Shown: positions 26,504 through 36,908, counted from the stretch's first letter. The stretch is DNA of 64,000 bases from Marinomonas shanghaiensis (GCF_003259175.1 NZ_QGOK01000006.1:124001-188000); one strand, 5' to 3'. The notes: a model not told the origin generated them from the letters alone. Translations and numbers: made by a program.

Positions 26504-27631
26504 ATGTCACCTTTGTCGTCTTATCAAGACAAGCTTGATCGGTGTGAAGTGTCGTTCGACGCCAGTCAGCAGCTGGCATTAGAGGAGCTAGAGCGGGTTT
26601 ATCAGTCGCTCATGGTGGGGGCTGCAGCGCGTCAAGGGGTAGAATCAATACAAGGTGTTTATCTCTGGGGCGATGTGGGGCGTGGTAAGACCTTTCTGAT
26701 GGATTTGTTTTATGGCTGTTTGCCCGATGGTGTTGGGTTGAGACTGCATTTCCATCATTTTATGGCGCGTTTGCATCGAGAGTTGAATCTTGCCTTTGGT
26801 CAAAAAAATCCGTTAAAAGGCATTGCTAAACGATTGGCATCAGAGTGTCGCGTGCTGTGTTTTGATGAGTTTTTTGTTTCAGATATTGGCGATGCTATGT
26901 TGCTGGGTGGTTTGGTCGACGCTTTATTTGACGAAGGTGTGGTGCTGGTGGCAACGTCGAATATTGCGGTAGAAAATCTCTTTCAAAATCAGTTACAAAA
27001 AGCGCGTTTTGCGCCAACCATTCACTTGTTACAGCAAAAAGTGAAGACTGTTCATTTAGGTGGCAAAGAAGATCATAGGTTGCGCCATACTGGTAGTTCA
27101 GCGATTTTTTTTATCAAGCATGAGCAAAATATGCCAGCTCTTTTCAAACAGCTGGCGAAGGGTAACATTACCCAACAGCCGTTGCAGATTTGCAGTCGAG
27201 CCATTGTGGTCCTCAAGTCAGCGGACAACATTGCGTGGTTTGAGTTTCAGACACTCTGTAATAGTCCGAGATCATCGATGGATTACATTGAATTGGCGAG
27301 TCGTTTTCCATTTATCATGGTGACGGGCATTCCTGAGTTAAGCAGTGAGCCGTATGAACACATTAAGGCGCGGGGCACAGAGGACGGCGCGATTGGTTCA
27401 GGGCAAACAGGTGAGCGAGAGGTGTCCTTAGGGGTAAACGATGATGCGGTGAGACGTTTCATCAGCTTGGTGGATGAATGTTATGATCATCAAGTGGTGC
27501 TGCTACTGAATGCCGATGTCGCGCTCGATAACTTGTACTTAAACGGCTCTTTATTATTTGAGTTTCGTCGAACTTACAGTCGTTTAATTGAAATGAAGTC
27601 TCTTTATTATCAGCAATTACGTGTTAAATAA
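26504..27631 (+). CDS. zapE: Cell division protein ZapE (AFG1-like ATPase)
   Basis: AAA-type ATPase that associates with the division ring in E. coli. The Walker A loop is GDVGRGKTFLMD and Walker B is CRVLCFDEFFVSDIGDAM; the family's FHHFMARLHREL segment lies between. ATG at 26504 (MSPLSSYQDKL), after GGGAAAG, gives 375 residues, close to E. coli ZapE; the TTG at 26477 would add nine unrelated residues. It stands alone between terminators and ppnN. Confidence 0.93.
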   Translation: MSPLSSYQDKLDRCEVSFDASQQLALEELERVYQSLMVGAAARQGVESIQGVYLWGDVGRGKTFLMDLFYGCLPDGVGLRLHFHHFMARLHRELNLAFGQKNPLKGIAKRLASECRVLCFDEFFVSDIGDAMLLGGLVDALFDEGVVLVATSNIAVENLFQNQLQKARFAPTIHLLQQKVKTVHLGGKEDHRLRHTGSSAIFFIKHEQNMPALFKQLAKGNITQQPLQICSRAIVVLKSADNIAWFEFQTLCNSPRSSMDYIELASRFPFIMVTGIPELSSEPYEHIKARGTEDGAIGSGQTGEREVSLGVNDDAVRRFISLVDECYDHQVVLLLNADVALDNLYLNGSLLFEFRRTYSRLIEMKSLYYQQLRVK

Positions 27632-27762
27632 TTGATTTTGTTCTGACTATTTTAAACAACTTGGCTGTTAAGCCTTGATTAAAAGCCGATGCACGACCAC
27701 TATGTTTGTATGCAAGATAATGTATATTTAAAGACAATAACCCAGAAGTAAGGAGGGCGATC

Positions 27763-29136
27763 ATGCAGTATGAGGATCGCGTTGATGCGTTAGTCGCACC
27801 AAAGGGTGCGTTAGAGATGTTATCTCAAAATGAAATATCTCGTCTGTCAGAAGAATCTGGCCCACTTCATGATTTATTTCACCGTTGCGCTTTGGCGATT
27901 TTGAACTGTGGCAGCGATTCAGACGACCCACAAGCGGCCATGGAAGAGTTTAAAGACTTTGAAATTCGCATTGTGCAGCAAGAGCGCGGTGTGAAGTTGC
28001 AACTTAAAAATGCACCAAGTAGCGCTTTTGTCGATGGAAAGATGATCAGCAGTGTGCGTGAAATGTTGTTTAGCGTATTACGCGATATTATTTTTACTCA
28101 GCACGAGTATCTGCTGGCTCGCGGATTAGAGAATGCTAGCTCAGAGAAATTGACCAACGTCGTATTCGAATTGTTGCGTAATGCGAATGTCTTCCGCCGT
28201 ATTCAACATCCCGACATGATTGTCTGTTGGGGCGGCCACTCTATTGCACGTCATGAATACGATTATACTAAGCGCGTTGGCCATGAATTGGGGTTGCGTG
28301 AGCTTAATATTTGTACTGGTTGTGGGCCTGGCGCTATGAAGGGGCCTATGAAAGGCGCAGCCATCGCTCACGCCAAACAACGGATCAAAAATGGTGTTTA
28401 TTTAGGTTTAACTGAGCCCGGTATTATTGCGGCAGAGTCACCGAACCCGATCGTTAATCAGCTGGTCATCATGCCAGATATCGAGAAGCGTCTTGAAGCT
28501 TTTGTGCGTGCGGGCCATGGTATTGTAGTGTTCCCAGGTGGTGCCGGTACAGCCGAAGAAATTTTGTATATCTTGGGTATTCTGTTGCATCCTAAAAATG
28601 CCGATGTGCCATTTCCTTTGGTGTTTACCGGTCCAAAAGAAAGCGCGGAGTATTTCGAGCAAATTCACGCCTTTATTGGGGATGTGCTTGGTGCAGAAGC
28701 GCAAAATAAGTACCGCATTATTATTGAAGATGAAGTGGCGGTAGCGCGTACTATCAAACAAGGAATGGAAGATGTGCGCCAATATCGTAAGGCACATCAA
28801 GACGCGTTTTACTACAATTGGAAATTGCATATTCCAGAGGAGTTTCAACACCCGTTTGAGCCAACTCATGACAATGTGCGTGGTTTAAACCTGCACTTCA
28901 ATCAAGAAACGCATTTGTTGGCGGCGGATTTGCGTCGTGCCTTCTCATCCATCGTCGCAGGTAACGTAAAAGCCCAAGGCGTGGCTTACATCAAAGAGTT
29001 TGGGCCATTTGAGATTCATGGCGATAAAGCGTTGTTGGCGAAATTAGACGCTTTGTTACAAGCCTTTGTTCGTCAGCAACGCATGAAGCTGCCGGGCAGT
29101 GCGTATGTGCCGTGCTATAAGGTAATAACCGACTGA
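27763..29136 (+). CDS. ppnN: Pyrimidine/purine nucleotide 5'-monophosphate nucleosidase (LOG family)
   Basis: Hydrolyses nucleotide monophosphates to base and ribose 5-phosphate; in E. coli PpnN (YgdH) it is activated by (p)ppGpp. The 457-residue protein has the family's N-terminal domain (EDRVDALVAPKGALEMLSQNE), the Rossmann-type core with ICTGCGPGAMKGPMKGA, and the LOG signature VVFPGGAGTAEEILYILG. AGGAGG lies a few bases before the ATG. Length equals that of YgdH within a few residues. Confidence 0.96.
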   Translation: MQYEDRVDALVAPKGALEMLSQNEISRLSEESGPLHDLFHRCALAILNCGSDSDDPQAAMEEFKDFEIRIVQQERGVKLQLKNAPSSAFVDGKMISSVREMLFSVLRDIIFTQHEYLLARGLENASSEKLTNVVFELLRNANVFRRIQHPDMIVCWGGHSIARHEYDYTKRVGHELGLRELNICTGCGPGAMKGPMKGAAIAHAKQRIKNGVYLGLTEPGIIAAESPNPIVNQLVIMPDIEKRLEAFVRAGHGIVVFPGGAGTAEEILYILGILLHPKNADVPFPLVFTGPKESAEYFEQIHAFIGDVLGAEAQNKYRIIIEDEVAVARTIKQGMEDVRQYRKAHQDAFYYNWKLHIPEEFQHPFEPTHDNVRGLNLHFNQETHLLAADLRRAFSSIVAGNVKAQGVAYIKEFGPFEIHGDKALLAKLDALLQAFVRQQRMKLPGSAYVPCYKVITD

Positions 29137-29194
29137 ACGATGAGCTGATGCGCTTGACGCACATCATTGACTCTTAGGGCATAAATCAATAAAT

Positions 29195-29218
29195 AGGGCT
29201 TCTCGTGAAGCCCTTTTC
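29195..29218. terminator. Terminator between ppnN and glsA
   Basis: AGGGCTTC (29195-29202) pairs with GAAGCCCT (29207-29214) around TCGT, followed by TTTT. The genes converge here; on the minus strand the hairpin is followed by an A/T-rich stretch. Confidence 0.85.
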
Positions 29219-29236
29219 TATTTCTAACGGTTAAGC

Positions 29237-30148
29237 TTAACCAAACACGGACCAGCCAATGCTTTCGGATAAGGCTTCGAGAGCCGCCATGCCGGCAAGA
29301 GAATTCCCGGATTTATTCAATTCAGGTGACCAGACGCAAACGGAAAAGCGATTGGGAACAATGGCGATGATACCGCCACCCACACCACTTTTACCTGGTA
29401 AGCCGACGCGATAAGCAAAGTTTCCTGCTTCGTCGTATAGGCCGCTTGTGGCGAGCAATCCATTTACCTGCATGGTTTCTCTGGGGCTGAGTATCTGCTC
29501 GCCTGAATGTCGACAATATCCCTTATTGGCTAAAAAACTAAAGGCTTTAGCAAGGTCGACGCAGCTCATGCGCATGGCACAGTTATCAAAGTAGCTGTGT
29601 AACACCGCTTCGACGTCATTGTTGAAGTTGCCAAACGCTTTCATAAGATACGCCATTGAAGCGTTACGAGAACGAAATTCGTATTCTGAATCGGACACTA
29701 TTTTATCTGAGCGCAACTCTGGATTATTCGCCAAGCGGCGGATAAATTCGCGCATAGCGTAATGGGGCGATGCAAAACGAGAGTGATTCATATCACAGAT
29801 TACCAGTGCCCCCGCATTAATGAAGGGGTTACGGGGTACGCCGACTTCGTATTCTAATTGCACTAAAGAGTTAAACGGATTACCCGAAGGCTCGCGTCCA
29901 ACGCGTTTCCACATGTCTTCGCCGTAATGTTTGATGGCAAGGGTTAAGCTAAAGACTTTAGAAATACTCTGGATAGAAAAGTCAGTATAGGCTTGGCCTG
30001 CATGGTAAAGCTCGCCATTATTACTGTAGATGGCAATACCAAATTGATTGGGATCAACATTCGCTAATGCGGGGATGTAGTTTGCGACTTTGCCTAAACC
30101 GATTAATGGTTTTACTTTTTGTTCTATTGAATGCAGTAAATCTTCCAC
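29237..30148 (-). CDS. glsA: Glutaminase
   Basis: Converts glutamine to glutamate and ammonia. The 303-residue serine-dependent beta-lactamase-like enzyme has the SxxK motif in [13 protein letters not shown], the [14 protein letters not shown] segment, the conserved Tyr in [14 protein letters not shown] and the late [13 protein letters not shown] glycine-rich strand. Length fits the Gls family. It is single, with terminators on both sides. Confidence 0.96.
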   Translation of the reverse strand: MEDLLHSIEQKVKPLIGLGKVANYIPALANVDPNQFGIAIYSNNGELYHAGQAYTDFSIQSISKVFSLTLAIKHYGEDMWKRVGREPSGNPFNSLVQLEYEVGVPRNPFINAGALVICDMNHSRFASPHYAMREFIRRLANNPELRSDKIVSDSEYEFRSRNASMAYLMKAFGNFNNDVEAVLHSYFDNCAMRMSCVDLAKAFSFLANKGYCRHSGEQILSPRETMQVNGLLATSGLYDEAGNFAYRVGLPGKSGVGGGIIAIVPNRFSVCVWSPELNKSGNSLAGMAALEALSESIGWSVFG

Positions 30149-30237
30149 ATTGCTCTCATTAAACAGGGTTAAAGGGGGCGCTTAGTATAGAGAAAGTGGC
30201 TGGGAAACCCCAGTGGAATTTGTTGGTAGACTGGTAT

Positions 30238-30261
30238 CAAAAAGCCCCCAAGGAGGGGGCT
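30238..30261 (-). terminator. Rho-independent terminator of the choice-of-anchor I gene
   Basis: On the minus strand AGCCCCC pairs with GGGGGCT around five bases, followed by a T run (30242 down to 30238). It lies 20 bp after the stop of the leftward lipoprotein gene. Confidence 0.9.
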
Positions 30262-30280
30262 AGAAGGGAGGAATAAAGGG

Positions 30281-31960
30281 TTATTTTTTAGATGAAATAC
30301 CGTAAACGGAAGTGGTTCCACTGACTTCATTGCCGACAATTAAGAGTGCCTGACCTGTCGGACTGTTTTCTTTAGGTACAAATTTCATGCCTTCTGGGCC
30401 AAGGTCTCCCGCCGCGGAGGTATCCACTTTGGCATCAAAGTTACGGCTTGTTAGGTATTGAACAAATTGGCTTTTCATCGGTGTTGTAATGTCATAAACC
30501 ATAATACCTCCAACACGTTCTAGCCCAATGAACGCATAAGTACGACCATTGATTTGACCGAGAGTGAGTGCCTCTGGTTCTGGTCCTTTATCGTCACTGC
30601 GATCGTCGCTTTTATTATTGTCATTTGACGTGTTAAAGCCTTTTTCACCTAATTGCTCGGCGGTAATGCGTTCAAAATCACTACCACTATCAAAAACTTG
30701 TTCGCCTGTTTCACCGTTCCAGATGGAGAATGAACGTGCACCGTATCCATACAGTTGAGTAAAGGTACAGTTGGTCGGTGCCCCTTTGACTAATTCACAG
30801 TCTTTAGCGCCTAAGGTGCTGGTTATTTTCATACGACCAAGATTTTTGTCGTCTTCTAATTTGCCTTCAATGCTGTGTTTCAGAGTGTTGGTAAGTGCAA
30901 GTTGGCTGTTTAGGTCAGCAAGGTCTTTGACGCGGTATTCTTCGCTGAACCCTTTATAATCTCTTGAATCGCCTTCATTGGCGGTAACCAGATAGGTTTT
31001 CCCTGAAACACTGTATGAAGCAATACTGTCTGGCATGTATAAACCTAATACAGGCCAATTTGTTAACTGGATGCTTTTATCTTTGTCGCTTATATCCAAT
31101 TCATTGCCTGTTTGGTTGTAATCTTTTGCGCCTAAAGCCCAGATGGTCTGAACGGATTTTTTCGTCAGATCGATTTTCGCAATGGCGTTATTTTCTTGTA
31201 GAGACACAAAAGCGTAACGATTGTCCTCAGAGACTGTGATGTATTCAGGTTCTAAGTCTTGAGCGACACTGGCATTGGGGCCAAAAATACGAAGGCCTGC
31301 GGGACGTTCTGCAGCACGTGTACCGCCATTGTTGAAGTCGCGGAAAGAAACCTCTGTTACGTCTTTTTGCCGTAATGCAGCAATGTCATTTGGAAGAGTG
31401 ATGATACTAACGCTGCCTTCTGGATCGATAGTGTATTCGTCGTTTGGTTCGCCTTCATTGGCCACTACGACTTGCTTCCCATCGTGGGTAAAGGTCACCA
31501 TATCCGGTAATGCGCCTACCTGAACCGCAGTGATAAACCTATGGTCATCGACTTTGTAAAAGGCAATGTATCCCCTGTCTTGCTTTATTTTTGCTTCAAT
31601 GGCGACGGCCATTATGCCGTTATGAACGCTCACACTATTGGCAGCACCAAGCTCAATTCCTGTCAAATTGGTAACATCTTTACTCACATCCAGCGTGCTT
31701 GTTTTGGTTGGTAGTGCTGGGTTTTTTAGGGATAAAACGTCTATTTTTCCTGAGTTTGCGTTTACAACAAAGGTTTCTTGAGCTTGGGCATCATAGGTCA
31801 CAATTTCAGCGGCGCTTGCACCAAAAACACCAGATTCATAACGACCTAAAAAACTCAGCTCGATAGAAGACGTCGCAGAGGGCGTAGCTGAGTGATTTGT
31901 GGCACAGCCGCCAACTAGGGCAATGGTGGCGCATAATGGTAAGGCAATCGGTAAACGCAT
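30281..31960 (-). CDS. Choice-of-anchor I type beta-propeller lipoprotein
   Basis: 559-residue exported protein. The signal peptide ends with lipobox VGGC (Cys19), so it is predicted to be lipid-anchored. The body matches the choice-of-anchor I family: GRYESGVFGASAAEIVTYDAQ, MVTFTHDGKQVVVANEGEPND, DLEPEYITVSEDNRYAFVSLQENNAIA and a C-terminal KGPEPEALTLGQINGRTYAFIGLERVGGIMVYD. Repeats resemble beta-propeller blades; alkaline-phosphatase-like and surface proteins share this region. Substrate and role are unknown. Asp/Asn-rich loops suggest calcium binding (inference). Confidence 0.82.
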   Translation of the reverse strand: MRLPIALPLCATIALVGGCATNHSATPSATSSIELSFLGRYESGVFGASAAEIVTYDAQAQETFVVNANSGKIDVLSLKNPALPTKTSTLDVSKDVTNLTGIELGAANSVSVHNGIMAVAIEAKIKQDRGYIAFYKVDDHRFITAVQVGALPDMVTFTHDGKQVVVANEGEPNDEYTIDPEGSVSIITLPNDIAALRQKDVTEVSFRDFNNGGTRAAERPAGLRIFGPNASVAQDLEPEYITVSEDNRYAFVSLQENNAIAKIDLTKKSVQTIWALGAKDYNQTGNELDISDKDKSIQLTNWPVLGLYMPDSIASYSVSGKTYLVTANEGDSRDYKGFSEEYRVKDLADLNSQLALTNTLKHSIEGKLEDDKNLGRMKITSTLGAKDCELVKGAPTNCTFTQLYGYGARSFSIWNGETGEQVFDSGSDFERITAEQLGEKGFNTSNDNNKSDDRSDDKGPEPEALTLGQINGRTYAFIGLERVGGIMVYDITTPMKSQFVQYLTSRNFDAKVDTSAAGDLGPEGMKFVPKENSPTGQALLIVGNEVSGTTSVYGISSKK

Positions 31961-32030
31961 GAAAATGTCTCCAAAGGAATAAAGTTTGAAGGTCTACACT
32001 AACGTTTAAATATGACAAACAAGTGGCAAA

Positions 32031-32056
32031 GGACAGTAAGTGCTTACCTACTGTCC
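32031..32056. terminator. Hairpin after nudC
   Basis: GGACAGTA (32031-32038) pairs with TACTGTCC (32049-32056), with nested GTAAG/CTTAC. It lies 14 bp after the nudC stop and 70 bp before the next leftward gene. The U tract is short, so termination may be weak. Confidence 0.5.
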
Positions 32057-32069
32057 TGTCTCCTAGATG

Positions 32070-32876
32070 CTATGAACGCTGAGTTTTAATGTGTGCCACA
32101 TGCGCGTTGATCAGTTGCCCTGATATGGTGGTATTGTTTGGAATAGTGGGTAGGGCATCAATGGAATACCAATTGGCTTCTTCTATTTCGCCTGGTGCGG
32201 GGACGATGTCGCCACTTTTATAATCCGCAAAAAATCCGACCATGAGCTGATGAGGAAAAGACCACGGCTGGCTGTCAACATAACGTATATTGGTGATTTC
32301 TAAGCCGACTTCTTCTTTTACCTCACGAGCGACGGCTTGCTCTAAGGTTTCGCCTGCTTCAACAAAGCCTGCGATATTGCTGTATCTGTCTTTTGGGGCC
32401 AGCGGCCCACGAGCCAATAAGATTTGGTCTGCTTTTCTGATGGAGACAATAACGCAGGGGGAAATTCTTGGATAATGGCGTAGGTTGCAAGAGGGGCAAA
32501 TTTTAGTGTGTTCTTTGGCGTGTTTTTCTTGCATGGCTGTGCCGCAGCGTCCACAGAACTGATGATCACGATCCCATGTAGACAGCTGATGTGCGCGACT
32601 TAATAAAATATAGTGCGGTTGATCTTGTAAGAAGAGCAACTCTCGCAAACCTATTTCACTGAATCCTTTTGGTACGGCATCAAAGCGGCAGACAAAAATG
32701 TCTTGTTCATGCCATTTGCCACAATAAACCGCGTTCATGTTTGAGTTGGGCTGAAAATGGGTAAATGGAATCAGGAACTGATCATCAGACTCAATCAATA
32801 CTTGGTTGCGATGGAGCAATATATAGAGCGCATTTTGATGGGGAAGCGGATGTGTTTGAGTGCCTATTTCTAACAT
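32070..32876 (-). CDS. nudC: NAD(+) / NAD-capped RNA diphosphatase
   Basis: Nudix hydrolase that cleaves NADH and removes NAD caps from RNA. The 268-residue protein has an N-terminal domain, a zinc ribbon (FCGRCGTAM...KICPSCNLRHYPR, two CxxC pairs), the Nudix box GFVEAGETLEQAVAREVKEEVGL, and the NudC-specific SQPWSFP motif followed by QLMVGFFADY. All diagnostic features are intact. Confidence 0.96.
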   Translation of the reverse strand: MLEIGTQTHPLPHQNALYILLHRNQVLIESDDQFLIPFTHFQPNSNMNAVYCGKWHEQDIFVCRFDAVPKGFSEIGLRELLFLQDQPHYILLSRAHQLSTWDRDHQFCGRCGTAMQEKHAKEHTKICPSCNLRHYPRISPCVIVSIRKADQILLARGPLAPKDRYSNIAGFVEAGETLEQAVAREVKEEVGLEITNIRYVDSQPWSFPHQLMVGFFADYKSGDIVPAPGEIEEANWYSIDALPTIPNNTTISGQLINAHVAHIKTQRS

Positions 32877-32949
32877 ATGATTGCTCAGGTTGCGTCTAAA
32901 AGAATGACGCTAACGCGATCACTCTTTAGACGCAATAACTAAGATGGAT

Positions 32950-33975
32950 TTAATTCCAATCCAGGATCACTTTGCCTGACTTTCCTGACCCCATGGTGTC
33001 GAAGCCTTGCTGAAACTCATCAACTTTAAAACGGTGGGTAATGATTGGGCTGATGTCTAAGCCAGACTGCAACATAGCAATCATTTTGTACCAGGTTTCG
33101 TACATTTCGCGTCCGTAAATGCCTTTGATGATAAGGCCCTTAAAGATGACTTGGTTCCAGTCAATCAAGGTGTCTTTACTGGGAATGCCAAGCATGGCAA
33201 TCTTTCCACCATGGTTCATGCATTCAAGCATGGAGCGAAAAGCCATGTCATTGCCGGACATTTCTAGTCCCACATCAAAGCCTTCAGACATGCCTATTTC
33301 GCTCATCACGTCTTTCAGTGATTCACGACTCACGTTCACCGTTCGGGTGGCACCCATTTTTTTGGCCAGGTCTAAGCGAAAATCATTCACGTCCGTTATC
33401 ACGACATTGCGAGCACCAACGTGCCTGGCAATTGCCGCGGCCATGGCACCAATAGGGCCAGCACCTGTGATCAGTACGTCTTCACCAATCAAATCAAATG
33501 ACAAAGCCGTGTGCGTAGCATTTCCAAAAGGGTCTAAAATAGCGGCCATATCGTCGCTGATATTACTGGGGATTTTGAAAGCATTGCTCGCTGGTATGAC
33601 CAAGTATTGAGCAAATGCACCATTGCGATTGACACCGACACCAAGTGTCTTACGGCATAGATGGCGGCGTCCTGCACGGCAGTTTCGGCAATGTCCACAG
33701 GTAATATGACCTTCACCTGAGACACGGTCGCCAATATTAAAGCCTGTTACTTCTGGACCAATTTCGGTGATTTCGCCAACAAACTCGTGTCCTACTGTCA
33801 TAGGAACCGGAATCGTGTTTTGTGCCCAGTCATCCCATTGATAGATGTGCATGTCTGTTCCGCAAATAGCGGTTTTGCGTATCTTGATGACCACATCGTT
33901 ATGACCACATTCTGGGTGAGCGACGTCTGTCATCCAAATGCCTTTTTCGGCATGTAACTTTGCAAGTGCTTTCAT
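32950..33975 (-). CDS. tdh: L-threonine 3-dehydrogenase
   Basis: Zinc-dependent medium-chain dehydrogenase that oxidises threonine to 2-amino-3-ketobutyrate with NAD. The catalytic zinc site is visible as C38 (ICGTDMHIY) and H63-E64 (VGHEFVG), the structural zinc as four cysteines in [17 protein letters not shown], and the NAD loop as [15 protein letters not shown]. The 341 residues equal the E. coli enzyme. It starts within the kbl stop (ATGA overlap), so the two are translationally coupled. Confidence 0.97.
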   Translation of the reverse strand: MKALAKLHAEKGIWMTDVAHPECGHNDVVIKIRKTAICGTDMHIYQWDDWAQNTIPVPMTVGHEFVGEITEIGPEVTGFNIGDRVSGEGHITCGHCRNCRAGRRHLCRKTLGVGVNRNGAFAQYLVIPASNAFKIPSNISDDMAAILDPFGNATHTALSFDLIGEDVLITGAGPIGAMAAAIARHVGARNVVITDVNDFRLDLAKKMGATRTVNVSRESLKDVMSEIGMSEGFDVGLEMSGNDMAFRSMLECMNHGGKIAMLGIPSKDTLIDWNQVIFKGLIIKGIYGREMYETWYKMIAMLQSGLDISPIITHRFKVDEFQQGFDTMGSGKSGKVILDWN

Positions 33976-35183
33976 TCTGTTTTTCCCTCAATAATACCCA
34001 GTTCGCGGCCAATTTTCGCAAAAGCGGTAATGGCGCGATCAAGCTGTTCCGTAGTCAGTGATGCGGACATTTGTGTACGAATTCTTGCTTTTCCCATCGG
34101 GACAACCGGATAGGCAAAACCTGTCACAAAAATCCCTTCTTCGTATAGCGCATTTGCCATTTCTTGTGCGAGATTGGCGTCGCCTAAAATAACAGGAATG
34201 ATAGGGTGATCGCCAGCGACAAGATCAAAGCCTAACGCGCTCATGTGAGAGCGAAAGTATTGGCTATTTTGCTTGAGCTGCTCTCTGGCTGCTGCGCCAG
34301 TCTTAAGTGACTGAAGAATGTGCAAGCTGGTGGCTGTAATAACAGGTGCAAGCGAGTTAGAAAATAGATAAGGCCGCGATCGTTGGCGTAGCCAGTCGAC
34401 GATGCTTTTGGAGGCGCTGGTGTAGCCGCCAGAGGCACCGCCAAGCGCTTTACCCAAGGTGCCGGTCATGATGTCAATACGCCCTAGTACATCGCAGTAT
34501 TCATGGCTGCCACGGCCATTTTCGCCCAAAAAGCCTACCGCATGAGAGTCGTCTACCATAACAAGCGCATCATATTGATCGGCAAGGTCACAGATGGATT
34601 TTAAATCGGCGATGATGCCATCCATAGAAAACACCCCATCGGTGACGATGAGCTTGGTTTTTGCGCCGTCTTTATCGGCCTGTTGTAGCTTAGCTTCTAA
34701 TTCGCTCATGTCATTATTGGCATAGCGATAACGCTTAGCTTTACATAGGCGAATACCATCAATGATGCTGGCATGATTGAGCGCATCACTGATGACGGCG
34801 TCTTCTTCTCCTAATAAGGTTTCAAATAAGCCTCCGTTTGCATCGAAGCAAGATGAATACAAAATGGTGTCTTCCATCTGCAAAAAGTCACTCAGGCTTT
34901 TTTCTAACTCAGTGTGTATGTCTTGAGTGCCGCAAATAAATCGCACGGACGCCATGCCATAGCCATATTTATTCAGAGCGTCATGAGCCGCTTCTGTGAC
35001 ATTAGTGGCGTTAGCGAGCCCTAGGTAATTGTTAGCGCATAAATTGATTAAAGGCGTGTTGTCCGCGGTTTTAATCTGACTGGCTTGTGGCGTGATAAGC
35101 GGGCGCTCTTTTTTATAAAGGCCTTCTTGCTTAAGGGTTTGGAGTTGATTTTCCAAATGCTGATAAAAAGCTGATTTGCTCAT
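33972..35183 (-). CDS. kbl: Glycine C-acetyltransferase (2-amino-3-ketobutyrate CoA ligase)
   Basis: PLP enzyme that splits 2-amino-3-ketobutyrate with CoA to glycine and acetyl-CoA, the second step of threonine breakdown after Tdh. The 403-residue protein shows [15 protein letters not shown] near the start, [18 protein letters not shown], and the PLP-binding lysine in [13 protein letters not shown]. It is the first gene of a two-gene leftward operon with tdh. Confidence 0.97.
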   Translation of the reverse strand: MSKSAFYQHLENQLQTLKQEGLYKKERPLITPQASQIKTADNTPLINLCANNYLGLANATNVTEAAHDALNKYGYGMASVRFICGTQDIHTELEKSLSDFLQMEDTILYSSCFDANGGLFETLLGEEDAVISDALNHASIIDGIRLCKAKRYRYANNDMSELEAKLQQADKDGAKTKLIVTDGVFSMDGIIADLKSICDLADQYDALVMVDDSHAVGFLGENGRGSHEYCDVLGRIDIMTGTLGKALGGASGGYTSASKSIVDWLRQRSRPYLFSNSLAPVITATSLHILQSLKTGAAAREQLKQNSQYFRSHMSALGFDLVAGDHPIIPVILGDANLAQEMANALYEEGIFVTGFAYPVVPMGKARIRTQMSASLTTEQLDRAITAFAKIGRELGIIEGKTE

Positions 35184-35378
35184 ATTTTGTCCTCTTGTGG
35201 AGATGTGTGTCCTTTTTATTATGAACTCCTTATCTCCTGAGTGTAGGTGGACAGACTAATTGTGAGTAGATGCAGTGACATAGAGAAATGGGCATAACAG
35301 TTGTGGTTTTTTGCATGCTGGTCATGTTGACGCTTCGCCCGTAGAATGAGGACAAATATTAAGCAAAGAGGACATTAT

Positions 35379-36443
35379 ATGTTGTCAAAGGTACATTACG
35401 GCATTTTATTGGCGGCTTTGGGGGCAACTTCAGCGACTCAAGCTCAAGACTATCTACCTATTTTGCAGTATCACCATGTCAGCGCTAGTTCGCCTGCGTC
35501 AACATCTGTGACGCCCGAGCAGTTTATGGAACATATGGATTATCTTAAAAGCTCAGGGTTTCAGGTTGTTGACCTGCGCTCTGCGTTGGATGATTTAAAG
35601 GCGAACAAGCCGTTGCCGGACAAAGCCGTTGCCATTTCCTTTGATGATGCTTATCAAAGTATTTATCAAGCGGGTTTTCCAATACTAAAGGAAAGGAATT
35701 TTCCTTTTACGGTTTTTATCAACACAGAGCCCGTGGAGCGTAACAGTTCAAGCTTTTTGACTTGGGCGCAAATGAAAGAGATGCAAGCCAACGGTGGCGT
35801 GTTTGCTAATCATACTGTTAACCATCCTTATATGTTGAGAAAGGAGAGTGGTGAAAGCGATCGAGATTGGCTAGCGCGCATGGAAAAGGAAGTCGACACA
35901 GTGGAAGCTTTATTGACGAAGCATTTAGGCCATTCTCCTAAAATGCTGGCTTATCCTTATGGCGAATCAGATCGTCAAATTCGCACCATGATGAAGGAAA
36001 AAGACATTATTGCTTTTGGGCAGCAATCTGGCGTTGTTAGCGCGGATTCTGATTTTGAAAACTTGCCTCGTTTTCCGGCTGCTGGCGCCTATGCTAATTT
36101 ATCGACATTAAAAACTAAGTTAGACGCAAAGCCGATGCCTTTACTGTCAGAGAAGACGGGAGGGGATTATGCAAGTGATCAGCCAGTGTCTATTCAATTA
36201 ACTTTTAAAGAAGGGAAGTATCGTTTCAAGGATTTGGTCTGTTACGTGTCGGGCCAGGGCAAGGCTACATTAGATTGGGTTTCGGATTTCCAAGTGGTGG
36301 CTAACGCAGAAAAGCCATTTGGCGTGGGTAGAGGCCGTATTAACTGCACGATGCCGGACGAATCTGGGCAACATTACTACTGGTATTCTAACGTTTGGAT
36401 ACGTTCTTCCCCTGAACAAGGCTACGTAAGTGAAAAAAGTTAA
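35379..36443 (+). CDS. Secreted polysaccharide deacetylase family protein
   Basis: Carbohydrate esterase 4-type protein with signal peptide (about 1-22, ending TQAQD). The NodB-like domain shows LQYHHVS, the catalytic/metal Asp pair in ISFDDAYQSIYQAG, the metal histidines in ANHTVNHPYM and MLAYPYGESD. The usual FDDG is FDDA here. A C-terminal region of about 110 residues looks beta-rich and non-catalytic. ATG at 35379 follows AGAGGA with six-base spacing; an earlier in-frame ATG at 35346 would put 11 odd residues before the signal peptide. Substrate unknown; cell-wall or biofilm sugars are likely. Confidence 0.88.
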   Translation: MLSKVHYGILLAALGATSATQAQDYLPILQYHHVSASSPASTSVTPEQFMEHMDYLKSSGFQVVDLRSALDDLKANKPLPDKAVAISFDDAYQSIYQAGFPILKERNFPFTVFINTEPVERNSSSFLTWAQMKEMQANGGVFANHTVNHPYMLRKESGESDRDWLARMEKEVDTVEALLTKHLGHSPKMLAYPYGESDRQIRTMMKEKDIIAFGQQSGVVSADSDFENLPRFPAAGAYANLSTLKTKLDAKPMPLLSEKTGGDYASDQPVSIQLTFKEGKYRFKDLVCYVSGQGKATLDWVSDFQVVANAEKPFGVGRGRINCTMPDESGQHYYWYSNVWIRSSPEQGYVSEKS

Positions 36444-36461
36444 ACTTTTTTAAAAAAAATG

Positions 36462-36490
36462 TTGCACTGAAATTTCAAATCAGTATTATA
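36462..36490 (+). promoter_or_regulatory. Promoter of the tRNA array
   Basis: TTGCAC (36462-36467) and TATTAT/ATTATA (36484-36490) are spaced 16-17 bp. The GC-rich discriminator after it (CACCTCGCTCGC) is typical of stable-RNA promoters under stringent control. tRNA-Ser starts 16 bp downstream of the -10 element. Confidence 0.7.
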
Positions 36491-36505
36491 CACCTCGCTC
36501 GCAAC

Positions 36506-36596
36506 GGAGGGGTGGCAGAGCGGTTTAATGCACCGGTCTTGAAAACCGGCGTAGGTTAGTAGCCTACCGAGAGTTCGAATCTCTCCTCCTCCGCCA
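36506..36596 (+). tRNA. tRNA-Ser (TGA)
   Basis: Complete cloverleaf with long variable arm (GTAGGTTAGTAGCCTAC), anticodon loop CTTGAAA giving TGA, T arm GAGAGTTCGAATCTCTC and encoded CCA. First of eight tRNAs in the array. Confidence 0.97.
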
Positions 36597-36637
36597 TCTT
36601 CCTTCGGGAAGTATGTTGCAGCAAAGATAAAATTAGT

Positions 36638-36713
36638 TCCTCGATAGCTCAGTTGGTAGAGCAAATGACTGTTAATCATTGGGTCACTGGTTCGAGTCCA
36701 GTTCGAGGAGCCA
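36638..36713 (+). tRNA. tRNA-Asn (GTT), copy 1
   Basis: 76-base cloverleaf, TCCTCGA acceptor, anticodon GTT in CTGTTAA, T loop TTCGAGT and encoded CCA. Sequence appears identical to the copy at 37027. Confidence 0.97.
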
Positions 36714-36715
36714 AT

Positions 36716-36792
36716 CGGAGTATAGCGCAGTCTGGTAGCGCGCCTGCTTTGGGAGCAGGATGTCGGGGGTTCGAATCCCTCTACTCCGACCA
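36716..36792 (+). tRNA. tRNA-Pro (TGG), copy 1
   Basis: 77-base cloverleaf, CGGAGTA acceptor pairing with TACTCCG, anticodon TGG in TTTGGGA, encoded CCA. Starts two bases after tRNA-Asn. Appears identical to the copy at 37104. Confidence 0.97.
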
Positions 36793-36818
36793 TTAATTTT
36801 ATCGTCATCATTAGTAAT

Positions 36819-36895
36819 GGTGGGCGTAGCTCAGTTGGCAGAGCTCCGGATTGTGATTCCGGCGGTCGTGGGTTCAAGCCCCATCGTCCACCCCA
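36819..36895 (+). tRNA. tRNA-His (GTG)
   Basis: Cloverleaf with the extra 5' G of tRNA-His, anticodon GTG in TTGTGAT, T loop TTCAAGC and encoded CCA. It is present only in the first block of the array. Confidence 0.97.
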
Positions 36896-36908
36896 TTACT
36901 TGATAGTT

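Noticed and set aside
36440..36877. Minus-strand open frame of 145 codons
   Set aside because: It runs through the tRNA-Ser, Asn, Pro and His genes in reverse; the translation is the familiar false protein produced by tRNA sequence.
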